64,000 nt of DNA from Colius striatus. Lineage: Eukaryota > Chordata > Aves > Coliiformes > Coliidae. Below are positions 1-13,200 of this stretch, one piece after another (the first letter of the stretch is position 1; each line of letters begins with the position of its first letter). The position numbers and the translations under genes are program-made. The stretch spans positions 20,490,501 through 20,554,500 of the forward strand of contig NC_084761.1 in the NCBI RefSeq assembly GCF_028858725.1. The letters run 5' to 3'. The notes beneath the pieces are model-generated. The model had not been told where the DNA came from and searched no databases. It was given only the letters and a program-made list of their open reading frames with translations.

Positions 1-2269
1 TTAAATCTTCCTAGCATGGGAAAAGAGGAGAAATTGTAGTTTCCTCTGCCAGTCAATTGGATATTTTGGGATTTCCTATTGTCATGCTCAGTCTTCATAT
101 GAGGCAATCTGCTTTAAAGAAGCCTTGAAACTCTAAAAAAGGTGTGGAAATATCAATGCTTTATTACACAAAAGAAAAAATGAAGTTAGGGCTTTCCCCA
201 AGTACTGTGATATTTGCTTTTAACTCTCACCATCTTAATGGGATTTAAACAATATGGGGAAAGGACTAGATGTGGAGATTGGAACCAGACCTTTAAGGTT
301 ATTTCCAAGCCCATCATTATATGATTCTAAAGATGGCAGAGGAAATCTTGCTCCGTCTAGTTACACACATGAAAAAAGTAAATCCCAGTTGTCTTATCCT
401 TGACAAACAGGGAAAGATAAATGTGTGTCCCCTCATGCTTAGGATTTATACTTCCCCTGTTCCAGAAGAGGTACCATTTGAGACTTCAATGTGATTTAAG
501 TGAATTGGTCATTAACTGCACTGGCCTGCAACCATCCCTTTATTGTCCCAGTTGGAGATTGTATCAGGCATCTGGGCAATCTTGGTTGTAGCCCGGGAGG
601 TATAGCAAGATACACCACAGCTCTGCTGTAGGTGTGTGCTGCTTATCCCCAGCCTGGACTGACAAACGAGCCCTTTGTTGCTGAACTCTGTAATCCTGGG
701 CTTGTCCGTAATACCTGTGGTTTCAGAAACAGGGACCTTTGACCAGGATGAAGGGGTCAGAGCAGAGCTATGTGACGTACTGCGCCTATCTACCTCTGAG
801 CCAGCCTTGGGCTGAGCAGTGACATAGATGTGGCTTCTCTCTCTGCATCTGAGGGTTTAGGTATCTTAGACATAGATTGGACATAGGGATGCTCTTCAGT
901 GCATCAGCTGACAGAATGAAACTAAATGAAACACACAGGGAAATCCAGACACTGATGAGACTAGTGAGGAAGTGATGAATGTTGAGAGGTAGCCACTGCC
1001 ATGGCAGGGAAAAAGGTGCACACTGGTATTGGTATATGTGCTGGAGACATGTATGCATCAGATAGCTTTGGTCAGTGCTAGACAGCAATGGGAGGTTTTA
1101 TCTTACAAGGAAAACACTGATTTGCTGTTGATGCTGCCAGTAAAGATGTTTTAATGGCTATATTTTTCTCTTACAACTTTTCAACTGTAATTGTCTAAGT
1201 ATAGAAGAGGAAAATATTTGTAGCCTGAAAGTTGACAGATTCCTCTTGGCTATCCTGTGGGAAGTCAAATGTCTGCTTTATAGGAATGAGCACAGGAGAT
1301 GGTGTAGCAATTACTGTGTCAGCTGAGGTTAGCGAAAACCAGCTGATGATCTGCATTTTGAGAACTAACACTTCTTATCGGAGCATCTTTCCAGATACCA
1401 CTTTGAAGACTTGGTGTAATTACTTTCATCAAACCATTTGTAAGTTTCTTAATGAAGGTGTATATGCCTGTAAGCACAGAAATCTAATGCTGCCTATGTC
1501 AAAAAAAATGCAAGCAGACAATGTCTTTACAGAAAAAAAAGATGCTAAAAATCTGAAAGAGAAAGCAAAGTATGGAGAGAAGAAGATCAAATGATATGAA
1601 AACAGCCATGCAGCCATTCCTTTTACCTATTTCCGTTTGGGTAAAAGGAATACATACAGTGTGCCTTGTTCTTTTGGAGAGCAGAAGCTCATCAGGGTGA
1701 GAAAATAGACCCGTTCTTGCTGTGGACTTTATCTGACATTGGGCAAGCTTAGCTAATATTGCAGATATTCAGTGTCACCATAGTTGTCATGTGCTAGGTA
1801 TCTGAGCAAATGTTCTGTGGTCTGGTAGACAGCTGTGACAAGCAGTCACAATTGTAAGTCATTGGATACGCTCTAAGCTGCAAGAAGGATAATAGTATCC
1901 TCTAAAGAAAAAGACTACAGGCACTTGACTCTGGATGCTTCAGCTAGTTTGCATCTGCTACTGCTGTGTAGTGGCTCCTAAGCTATCAAATAATTCAGTG
2001 AGCAGGAAATTATTAATCCTATGGACCAGTTGGGTCGTGCAGTGCTCGCACTGTCAGAAAGCTGCTAGAAAAATGGACATGTCCATACTAAAGCAGGATT
2101 TTAATGGTGTGCAGAGAAGTTGATCTGACCATATGTACTGCAAAAAGGACAGGAAAAAAAATAAAAATAAAAATTAGGTATTATGGAGAAATATTCAGTG
2201 GACCAAAAATGATATAGAAAATAAGCTTTATTTATGTCAGTAGTCAGGCTTAAGGCACATAAAGCTAAA
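1..2269. other. Intergenic DNA, no gene recognised
   Basis: AT-rich unique sequence. The longest open frame, about 120 codons at 1232-1594 on the plus strand, ends in a lysine-rich tail made by A-rich DNA and matches no family I know. No splice-flanked conserved exon, RNA gene or recognisable transposon was seen. If the conserved order holds, this is the DNA between NPFFR2 and ADAMTS3, but no ADAMTS3 exon is visible. Confidence 0.6.
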
Positions 2270-2945
2270 GAAAAACTATGTGTTCCTGGGAGTCCTGATT
2301 GATAATAAACTATGAGCCAGCAATGTGCCCTCATGGCCAAGAAGGCCAATGGCATCCTGGGATGCATCAAGAAGAGTGTGGGCAGCAGGTCAATGGAGGT
2401 TCTGCTCCCCCTCTGCTCTGCCCTGAGACCTCATCTGGAGTACTGTGTCCAGTTCTGGGCTCCTCAGCTCAAGAGGGACAGAGAACTTCTGGAGAGAGTC
2501 CAGCACAGGGCCACCAAGATCATCAGGGGACTAGAACATCTTTCATACAAGGAAAGGCTGCAGGAACCGGGGCTGTTTAGTCTGGAGAAGAGGAGATTGA
2601 GGGGAGATCTTATTAACATTTACAAATATCTAAAGGGTGGGTGTCAGGAGGTTGGGACATCCCTTTTTTCTACAGTAGCTAGTAACAGGACAAGGGGTAA
2701 TGGGATGAAGCAGGAACACAAAAAGTTCCACTTAAATATAAGAAAAAACTATTTCACTGTTCAGGTGAGGGAGCCCTGGCACAGGCTGCCCAGAGGGGTT
2801 GTGGAGTCTCCTTCCTTGGAGGTCTTCAAGATCCACCTGGATATGTTCCTATGTGACCTGATCTAGGTGAACCTGCTTCTGCAGGGGGGTTGGACTAGAT
2901 GATCTCTAAAGGTCCCTTTCAACCCTACCATTCTGTGATTCTATG
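2270..2945 (+). mobile_element. CR1 LINE, 5'-truncated, plus strand
   Basis: This is the 3' portion of a CR1 retrotransposon. The open frame at 2312-2866 carries the typical C-terminal end of the CR1 ORF2 reverse transcriptase protein, with the words [34 protein letters not shown] and [15 protein letters not shown]. The 3' untranslated end follows, with GGTTGGACTAGATGATCTC and a closing GTGATTCTATG. The frame is open for 184 codons, so this copy is not very old. The left edge is approximate. It abuts an opposite-strand CR1 piece at 2946. Confidence 0.93.
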
Positions 2946-3845
2946 TTGAACGAGACTGGCCCCAGAACCGATCCCTGTGGAACTCCACTTGCCACAGGCC
3001 TCCAACTCAATTCTGTTACATTGATCACCACCCTCTGGGCTTTGTCATTCAGCCAGCTCTTGATCCACCTCACTGTCTACTCATCCAAGCCACACTGCCT
3101 GAGCTTTCTGATGAGGATGTTATGGGAGACAGTGTCAAAAGCCTTGCTGAAGTCAAGATAGATGACATCTGCTGCTCTCCCCTCATCTAGACAGCTGGTT
3201 ATGCACTCGTAGAAGGCTATCAGGTTGCTCAAACAACATTTCCCCTTGGTGGATCCATGTTGACTCCCCCAATAACCATCTTTTCCTTCATATGTTTAAT
3301 AACAATTTTCAGGATGAGTTGTTCCATCACCTTTCCAGGGATGGAGGTGAGGCTGACCGGCCTGTAGTTTCCTGGGTTGTCCTTCTTGCCCTTTTTGAAG
3401 ACTGGAGTGACATTGGCCTTTCTCCAGCCCTCAGAAATCTTGCTTGTCCTCCATGATTGTTCAAAAATTATGAAGAGAGGCTTAGCAATCACATCAGCCA
3501 TCTCCTTCAGCACTCTAGGATGCATCCCATCAGGACCCATTGACTTAGGAGCCTTAAGCTTGGCCAACAAGTCTTTTACCTCTTCCACCCAGGGTAAGTC
3601 CTCTACTGTCTTGGCCATCCTGTTACCCTTGGCAGACTGGGCTTCCTAAGGGCCAGTCTTGGCCATAAAGACTGAAGCAAAGAAGGCATTCAGTACTTCA
3701 GCCTTCTCTGCATCCTCGGTCACCAGATGCACCTTATAACAGTCTTTGCTATAGATTGTGATGCCTCCTTTTTATACTTTCAGACCTGCTCATAAATTCT
3801 AGGTATATTTCCTTTCTCTTTGGCCTTGACCTTGCTTTTGGTCAG
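2946..3845 (-). mobile_element. CR1 LINE fragment, reverse-transcriptase core, minus strand
   Basis: The open frame at 3229-3618 on the minus strand encodes the N-terminal part of a CR1 reverse transcriptase, with APKSMGPDGMHPRVLKEMAD, WRKANVTPVFKKGKKDNPGN and YRPVSLTSIPGKVMEQLIL. Going left, the frame continues with breaks through words such as [27 protein letters not shown]-like and [10 protein letters not shown], where the plus-strand CR1 begins. No CR1 3' end is present, so this is an internal piece cut short on its left side. The right edge near 3845 is approximate. Confidence 0.9.
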
Positions 3846-6800
3846 TGAGCTGCAGAGACTATACATGCATGGGTCTTTGTGTTAGGAGGGAGAAGGGTTT
3901 TCCATAGCCTTTGCCATAGATATCTACGTAAGTCTGAGGCTTAAACAGAAACCCTTCCTGCCATTCTTCTGGAGGACAGGGGAGCCCAACTGTCATAACC
4001 TCAGATGAGGTGGAATAGCAGGCCTGAGTGTAGGTCAGCACTCTACAAAACACCATGACACCACACATTGAACCCTGCAACCCACGGTCTGTTGGGAGGG
4101 TAGTAGGATGTTTTCATTTTCTTTTGGAGGAAAATTGATGACTTAAGCATTGAAATCCTGAAGGCGGTCTTTAGGTGAGTTCAGGGTAAACCCTTCCTGG
4201 GTACTGTGTCAGAAGTTGAACAAATGCAGTAACTCTACTTTTGGAGATCATTACTGCCATGAAACTCTGGAAAATTCCTTCCTCTGTCTCCCTTCTTATC
4301 ATTCTCTCAGCTACTCTTGCCCAGAGAGATTTATGTACTCAGTAATTTACTGTTAGAAGCAGATTCTTTGAATAGAGCAAGCTCTCATTAACTTTTCTGA
4401 GACTCATGTCCACTAATGTGTTTTTCTTCTTAAGCTGTTACCTTAAGGTCTGATGTAGTGTGTCATTCAGATAATACAGTATCTTGTCAGTTTGAAAAAT
4501 GCATTGCATACAATCACCTTTCTTTTAAATGCTTGATGTCAAAGTAGCAAATAATTACGACCTTGCAAACGTCTGAACCTTTGGGCTGTTGAGCACAAAG
4601 ATGGGCAAAAGCATTAGCACACATTTGAAGTAAATGAAAATCTCATTATTCAAAGTAGGCTTTCTTTAGGGCCTCTTCCTGGGGAGATAAATATTTACAT
4701 CACTTGTACGGAAAGTAAAGGAAAAAGTGTACAAAATATATATTTGATTTGCAGAGTAAGGAAGTAGGCATATTACAACTGTGCTGATTTATGTCCTTGC
4801 TTATTCTTTGCAAATGATTTTGCCTGAAATGTTTGTGAAGATGCTACAGAAGAGATGACTCTTGCTAAGCCCTGGCTGTCATTACAGGAACACCTGCAGC
4901 TCAGCAACTCCACAGTGCCCTAGCTGAGTTGCTGAAACTGCTTCTGAGGCTGTGGGAGGGTGATTATGCCTCCAGCTGAGGCAAACACTCCAACTGAGAT
5001 CCATGGTCTCTGCATATTCTTGCATTTGAGAGGCATTGTGTAGGCACCACATGTTCGTCAGCTTGAAAACAGCCCCTGTACTGAGGATCCTGCAGTTCAA
5101 ACAAACAAAATGGGATGAGTGTGTGAATCACTGTCCCAGGCTGAAGCAGGCAGTCCGGAAGGCTGAGAGCTGAAACAAGCTGTGTCCATCATTGTCCGCT
5201 TTGCGATGGTCAGGCAGTTGTCACCTAGGAGCATGTCTCACATGCTATGAATTTCACTGGAAATGGGACTGAGGCAAGTCAGGCTTTTCTCAGCTGTCAA
5301 GCAGGATAAATATTCAGCTTTCTTCAGACACGTGGGCTTGAAACCTGTCACCTACATGAGACAAGTCCTAAACTCAAAGTGACATTGCTGGTGTCAAGGC
5401 ATGTCAGCTTTGAATTACGTCTCACACTGGGAGAAGGTTCTGGGGTAGTGCTAGGCTGAGCTGGCCTTGTGCACAGACACACACGATGTTGAGTCCTGCC
5501 TCGCTTTCTGTGAGCCTGCATAGCACAAGACTCCTCTGTGATGCTCCTGCTGTGATAATGAGAAACCATAGGGTTTGGCAGGGACTGCAGGGGTGATAAT
5601 GACTACTTTATACCTTTTTACCCTGAAATGGTCTTTCTGCTCTCCTGCCCCTTCTCCTCTTCCCTGTACTGCTGAGAAAGGTTTGTCACAGAAGTCAGAT
5701 GTTGGGTAGCTTTTACTCTTTGTTCTGGCATGGATATCAGTGTGTCCACATTAGTATTCAACACTTGAGTTCTGCATCAGTAGAACTGAGATGGTCATTA
5801 TTGCTGCCATTTCACAGTATGACTTTAAATGGCTTTTGAGATTTCAAATGCACCTTGCAGTAAAAAGTATTTAAAGTGCACAGCATTGACTTGAAGCCCG
5901 TGGTCTCTGGATACTCAGAGGTTTGTGAGATCCTTGTGCATTCTTCATGAAAGGTAACTAAGGAAAGGCAATGTCTTGTCAGTAGGTTTAATTTGACCTT
6001 AGAGGAAAGGCACCTCCACCATAGGACCACAAGCTAAGGAATTTTTAAGTGTTTAGACTTACTCATGGATGAACCATCTTTGAATGTGACCATTATATAG
6101 CACATGTGCATTTATATGTATGATGATTAATCTCTCATATTTCTGTCTTTAGTAATGTCTACTACAGAGTAATTTTTGTATTATTAAGGTTCTGTTGATT
6201 GCATACAGGTTTCAGTGGAAGTTTTGGCAAATGAAAAGCACAGGAATTTACAGACAAAGAAAGAATAAAAGATAAGTTGGGGAGGATGATAACACCAGGA
6301 ATGGATAGAGTCTGATGGGTTCTGAACCCCTCAAGGTTTCTGCTCATGGGTCAAGGTGTTTGAGCTCCCCTTTGATTGCATAGGCCACGGTGCTAAGCAA
6401 AATATGTATGTGTGTCTGTCTTTGGAGAGACAGTAAAGGAGCTGTCTGCAGTCAGGTCTCACACCTGAGCTCATGATGACCCTTTCAGCCCCATACTTTC
6501 TGTCTGGGAATGGCTAATTCCACCTGTTGAAGAGGAGAGGCTGTAAATGTTACTGAGGTAAACCGTACACAACCTCCCCAAAACAGCCAGATCATCTCTC
6601 TCTCTGCAGAATGCAGGGAAGCTTAAACATGCCACACTGATGTCTTGTGCCACGAAACACTTAGTGGAGCTGGTTCTCCTCCTTACTAAACTAATTACTA
6701 ACCTTTGGATTCAACTGCTCATCCAAAAGTGGTGTCCATGCAACAGTATTGCTTGGTGCCATCATTATTTCAGTAGTTTAAATATGAAGTAACAGGGGTT

Positions 6801-9800
6801 CCAGTGGGTCTGGACTACCAAAAGTAAGCAGTGAGTAAAAAGCAATGCAGAGTTTAATGTTTTACTGTATGTCTTTATAGAAATAGAGAATCCATCAGGG
6901 AATTCATATGTAAGTTGTTACCTGGGGAGGAGACCTGCTCTCATGTTTTAGTGATGCCCCTGGCTTGGCTCGTAATTTCAGCCTTCAAGATCAATTCCCA
7001 TTGACTTCTGTCAAGAACTGAGCATAGCTTTTGGGATGAGGACTGTAGCTGCAAAACAATCTTTGTGAAAAATTATATACCACTTCTTCAGTATTTTGGA
7101 AGGAGTATTAACTTCTCATGAGCTTTTAAATTTCCACTGGTATCTTAGTGTGCAGTGCTGAATAATAATATCTGCTTGGTTTTCTATTTTGCGCTGTTAA
7201 TATGCTCAGCATGTTTCTCATTAATGGATTTTCTTCCTTTTTTTAGATCTGTATTTACCTTCTCATTTGCCTACTGTCTGCATGATAAGTTTGTTAACCT
7301 GAGGCGTACTGCAGCAGGATGTACTGAATAGTGCAAAAAAAAAAGCAGAGCAAAAATTGAGGGTGGTGGGGAGAGGAGGGTTGAACTTCCCATGCTGTTG
7401 TGTAGCTTCTGCAACAACGGGACAGGATGCGTGACCCTCAGAGATATCTTCACATGCACATCATCAAAGTGGCTCTGGCAGAGACAAAAGACTTCTTGCA
7501 TTCTAGGGACACAAGCCTCATTCCCAGCAGGAGTTTGTCTGGTGTAAAGAAGTGTGGAGGCAAGCTTCCTTTCACTGGAGGGGGGTGAGGTGCCTTGCGC
7601 AGTCTTCCTAAAGTCTCTCTGCGCTACTGGTGTGTCATCGTACCCAGTTGTTTGCCTGTCACATTGGGCAGTCTCAGCACTCCCAGAAATTATATTGTTC
7701 CCTCTCTCTGCTGTCCTGCCAGCCTGTTGCTAGTGCTGTGCTTCTTCCCAGCACTGCAACGGGTGCAACACGAACTCCTGCCTGCACAGCTCCTTGCCCA
7801 AGGCTGATTGATGATGATTGTGCTGGTGAAAGCTGACTTGAGAACTAGTTTTAGAGCTTGATGGTAACTGTAAATACAGAGGAAATGAGTGCTGCAGTTT
7901 GTGTCATAGAAATCTCTTTGGATTTGTTAAGTAATACAAGGAAGAGGCATATTTGAGGTAGATAAAGAGCTCTTCCAAGGCTTCAGGTGAGGCAGTGGAA
8001 AGGCGCAACTGTTAGAAGCTCAACATGTGCAGTTAAGCCTGCAAAGCTGTGAAATGTACTGCATTTTTTTGTTAATTGGTAATTACTATATCAAGGCACT
8101 TTGACTTGAATACATGATTATCTATGTATTTGGGAAGTGCCAAAAATACCCTCATTCTGTGGCGCACGAACATCTTTTCATTGAGTTTGTGGAGGGCTGA
8201 TAACTCCTTGCAAAATTAGGCTGGAAATGCTAGGGCACTTTGTTACCTAATTATCTGACAGCTGCCGAAGTATATATCTAAAAAAATAATAAATCAAGGA
8301 AAGTAATGTCTAACAAACATGAGAAACCTAAACAATGTCATGATAAATGTCATTTTCATTGTAGTCCTCGTGGTACTGTGGAATTAGTTGTGGGGAACAG
8401 TAGAAGTACCTGTTTGTTCTTCAATGATTAGACTGTTGCTGACCTTAGGTAAAGTATTACTCTTACTATATGCCTTAGGGCATTGGTAAGCAAGAGCCAT
8501 GTTTTCTGTTTCGAGAGCATCTGGGCAGCTGCTGCTGTTAGAGCCTGTGTTGGGATTTTTCTGAACCAAAACCTTCTCTCTCTGCTCTGACTTGATACAT
8601 TTGAGAGAGAGCCAGTACCACTTAAAAATCTGTCCGAGTAGGAATCTTATGAAGTACATTATCTTCAGACATCTTTATGGTTGTGAACATTTAGGGTTTT
8701 TTTCCCCAGAAATTAGCAAAGTTTTTCGGTTGAGAAGAAAGAATTTAACCTTTGTATGCAAAGGTCACAGCCAAAGGCATTGTTTTAAACCAACCTTCAC
8801 AAACCATGTGAGGTTTTTAAAAGCCTCCTAACTGGCAAAGCCCCTTTTGTCACCTTCGTATTGATATGTATCTACTTCATGACTATAGATACAGTCAAAT
8901 ATGCAATTGATTTTAATTGTGCATTCCTACACAGTTTAAATGTATAAAAACATTAAGCTTACTGCTTCCAAAACAGAACTGTCCTGCTGTGCAATAATTA
9001 TCTTCTTCCAGATAAACTGCAGCTTTGTAAGAAGTGATGGATACTACAGTTTTACACCACGCACTCACTTCTAATTATGGTCTTATATGCTATTCTGCTG
9101 GCAAAACTTTATTAGATGAATATAACCTTTTATTTCACAAGGGAGATAAGGGCCTCAGTCTAATTTGATTAGTTGCATCCAGTACCCGTTTAGTCAGCTG
9201 AAGAGGCTTGACTGTTCACAAGTCTGGCAGTGGTTCTTTTGGAGAGTAGCAAAATGGTTCCCACTGTTGCCCTTCTCGCCTAGATTTTTTTCTTTACAAG
9301 CATGATATTTAAGGCCACTGAAATGTAAATGCTCTGTTTGCTCATTTACTTTAATACTTTCTCACTGGGAGACAAGCTGCACCGCTGTCACTGCAAATGC
9401 CACTTCACCTGGAGAGCTGTGTACTTCTTGCAGCTATTGACAGCCTGAAACACGAGCCTGTGCTTGTGCCTTCTATACTGTCTCTGTGTGTTATCTGGAA
9501 ATGTGCTTTAAACACATCATCCATGTGAATATTCTTATTGTTCCAGATCAACATGACAGAGCGTTGTTGTAAGTTTAGGCTTGTCAGCTTAACAATTTGA
9601 TTTGAAAAGTCACCAAAAAAGAGATCAGTTTGTCAAACTGGTACTTTTATACACCACTTGACAGTCTTCTCATTGTTTGTAGTGCAGATAATTTAACCTT
9701 CTCAGTTGAGCCCAGCAGATCACAAAGGCTATTACTTGCATATTTATCCTTTACTTTCCTTTGTGACAGCTTAATGTCCGAACTGCCTTGAGCAATTTCT

Positions 9801-10230
9801 TAATTTCTCTCTGAGAAAACCAAATTATGGGCAATTTGAAAAGGCCATATTCCGTTTTGAGCAGATAGTGCTGACAGATTAAGTCTGCCTGTGAGACCTA
9901 AGTATTGCAATATCCACATAGCCTACGAGAAGACTAGTCAAATATTATTAGATGAAACAAAATTAACTCATTGAAGAGATTTCCTGATTTACAAGTTAGT
10001 CACCAAACATCAGTTTTGCTCCAAATCATTTCACAGCTTTCTGATGATTGTTTGGATTATTTTGAAAGTATAAATAGCTGGTTTTTTCTAACTGGCATTT
10101 TAAATTTTTATAGTGGGACAAGTGGGAAAATGGCAAAAGACCCTCCCAAGATTGTTATTTGCAAATATTTTTAAGATCAGCAGATCAGTAACACACCCAT
10201 GGAACGGGCCAGTTCAAGGACATATATTTT
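3846..10230. other. Intergenic DNA, nothing recognised
   Basis: About 6.4 kb of AT-rich sequence with only short scattered open frames (60-91 codons) of low-complexity or random composition. No CR1 3' end, splice-flanked conserved exon, RNA gene or tandem array was found on either strand. Old unrecognisable repeats or conserved non-coding elements cannot be excluded by eye. Confidence 0.55.
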
Positions 10231-10262
10231 TTTATTTTATATATATATATATATAAAATAAA
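10231..10262. repeat. Perfect AT palindrome around an (AT)n core
   Basis: A 32-base perfect inverted repeat: TTTATTTTAT on the left arm, an alternating AT core, and ATAAAATAAA on the right arm. It can form a cruciform or hairpin and is a typical site of length change. Confidence 0.9.
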
Positions 10263-13200
10263 TTATTGCAGTGACAGGTGACTTCAAGTCAGCTAGAAAT
10301 ACTCAGACAGCACTTGTCCAGCCAAAGCACCACAGAGCTTATCATCAGCACTCTTCCAGAGACTTGATGTGAGGGGTTCCTAGCCAGGTCAAAGAAGCTA
10401 TTTGCTCTCCTTCTGTCCCCAGATGCAATGATTACTGTGTAAATTTAACTGTTCCAGATTCCTCTAGTGTTAGAGGAACTACCTAAATACACAGACGTTA
10501 TCTCACACAGATGATTCTGGAGGTGGGATGGTAGACTGTAATCTGTTCTCCAGAGAAGATGTTGCTCCAGCATATAGCTGAATCTTGACAAAGCTGTTAG
10601 GAAAGCTATCTTAACACTGGTCTTCATCTGACAAAAGGGGATAATGTTTTCTAAGAGATGTTTTTATCATGAAAATGACATTATCCTTACAACCATACCA
10701 CCACCCAAAACAAACAAAAATAAAACCAAGACAGAGAACTTATTAGGTTTTGAAAATGTATAGATAATATGTACTGATTGTAAGAGAGAAACTTAAATTT
10801 CTCTTAAAGCACGGGATTTCTGCTGTAGCAGTGTAAATTCAAACTGTCTGTACCACAGGTAGCAGTACCGTGTCTTGTATTTGTAATTTTATCATTGCTG
10901 CTCTCACAAGTATTATCTGGGTACCTTCAGTGACAGGATTTTTATCCATTTTCCCCTTTTTCTGCAGGAATTGTTTGAGAACTACATACATGATTTGCTT
11001 TGAAGGCTATTTTTAAATTTAGAAAGTAGTTTAAAAATCAACAAGAGCAACTTACAAAGCCAGGCTTCAGTGAAGCGTGTTTTTCCGTTGAAGTTAGGAG
11101 CTTGTAAAGAAATGTATGTTGTCTAATGGTAATTTAGAGGAAAACTTTTCCACTGTAATTTGGTAAGCAAAAGCAATCAATGGAAAGGCAAACAGAGTAC
11201 AGCAGCATCATCGCTAGGGATTTTGACACATACATTACTGCTCAGTTTGCTTTGCTGCCCCGATATTCTGCTGGCTTTGGACGATTTCACTTTAATGACC
11301 TGGTTTTTTAACCATCCAGCAATAATGTTTGTTTTCTTTGTCAGTGTAAGTCTGTCAATTACCATCCTTTTTTTTTTTTTTCCTTTTACATCAGCTTAAT
11401 TTTTTAAGAAGTTGTCTTTACGTTATGGCAGAAATCGCAGCTGTTTGCTTCTCCTTCTCAGCAGAACAGGAGAGCAGCAAGTGCCTAAACAAAGGACCAT
11501 TAACTTCTTGTTAAGGGTTCCAGATTTGCAGCGTGTTTGCTAAATGGCTTTTGAATCATTTTGATACTAATGCCTGTGACAGATTCTGTTTATTTTTGAA
11601 ATGAGACAGACAATGAAATATTCAATTTTTGGAAGATGGCAAAATTGTCCCTTAATTCTAAATGGTACAGCGATGAGTCATTGTTCATGGTAATGGTACA
11701 CCTACAAATCCCATGTGTGAAACAGGACATCTTTCACTTATCGACATAGATGCCTAATTAGAAACAGTCCTTGCACCCAAAATCTTGAAATGGAAAAGCC
11801 GCAGGTAAGTAATGAAGAGTACCAGAGAGAGAAAGGCCAGAACAGCACATTAGCCTAGTCAGTTCAGAGTGTGCAGAGGGAAGGAGATGTGTTGAGAAAT
11901 CCTCAGTTTGTTTCTCTCTAGAAAAACAAAGAAGTGCTGAGTTCTTCTCATGTGCCTTTTGGATTCTAAGCTCTTAAAAGTATGCTTGCTTTGAAATTAC
12001 TTCTAGCACATGGACAAGTTTAAAGCAGGATATTTAAAGCAGTCCCACAGACACAACATATTAAGGAGCTTAGAGGTGGTATGATACTTCAACTGAAGTA
12101 ATTTTTTGGTGGTCAGCAAATGTGTGCTGATCTTATCACATCTTCTATCACAGGTTCATATATCTTTTAGTCTGAATGCCCTGTGATACCCATAAGTGAT
12201 GCGGCGAGTATCCACGGTGTCATAATGTGGCTGTGCCCATCCATGTGGTGCAGCCTATTCACTGTGATTAACTGCTGTGTCTCTTGTTACATGTCCTGTT
12301 CAGGCTGGAAGAAAAGCACCAGCCCTGTTGGAGCCACTCCAACTTCAGACTCAGTTTAAGTGCTACAGAACAGAAAGTTCGGAGACATTGTGTTTGCACT
12401 GGGAAGCCGTTTCTGTAGTTCAAGATCTTCATTAAGGAGAATCTGAGTGTATGTTGCAGCCCAGGCTGTTAGGGTAGAGCAGGGAGAGTGCCACTGAACA
12501 AACACATATGCAGGCACAGGTCAAACATGTGGCAAAGGGTATAATTTGCCATCTGTGCTGTCCACTGATGTCTGGTGCTCCTGCAGACCCTTTGGCAAAT
12601 GAAATGGAAGCCATTCTATGCCAGAGTCCTGCCATCACTCTGTACCACTGTACCTCATAGGCTAAAGAAAGCAGGCAGTACTGCCTTTGTGCCATCTTTG
12701 TCCATTACCCCTTACTACCTGTCTTGACTGTTAGTGGAAGGTCCAGAGAAAGGGTAAGAGTATTTTTGTAACTGCATGAAACAATTGGGGACAAAGACTA
12801 AAGTAAAGGGCCAGAAATGCAGTCTGAGCCCTTGGCCAAGCTACAGGGAAAGATGTTTTCCTTCCATTTATGGAGCCAGGGTGCTGACAGCTTAAGAGGA
12901 ACGTGTCCAGGGAGATTAAACATTCATTATTTCCTCCATGGCAAAAAGCATGCCGCTGAGTACAACAAAGTGGAGATTAGAGAATCATTTCTGTGTGGCA
13001 TCTGCTAGTCTGTCACATGAGGCTGAAGACTCGATTTCTTGTTAATCAAATAGCCAAGAATGATTGCTAGGCGTTGCCGTTTTTTTAACACCCATAAGCA
13101 TGGTCTAAGAGATTAGAGAAAAAAATACTTATCTGGAGGCTTTTTGTCTGTCTTCAGAAGGTGTCTTCCAAATCTTGCAAAGAGCTGTCCTGACTGTGAC

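Noticed and set aside
1232-1594. 120-codon plus-strand open frame with a Lys-rich end
   Set aside because: The Lys run comes from A-rich DNA, and I recognise no family in the rest.
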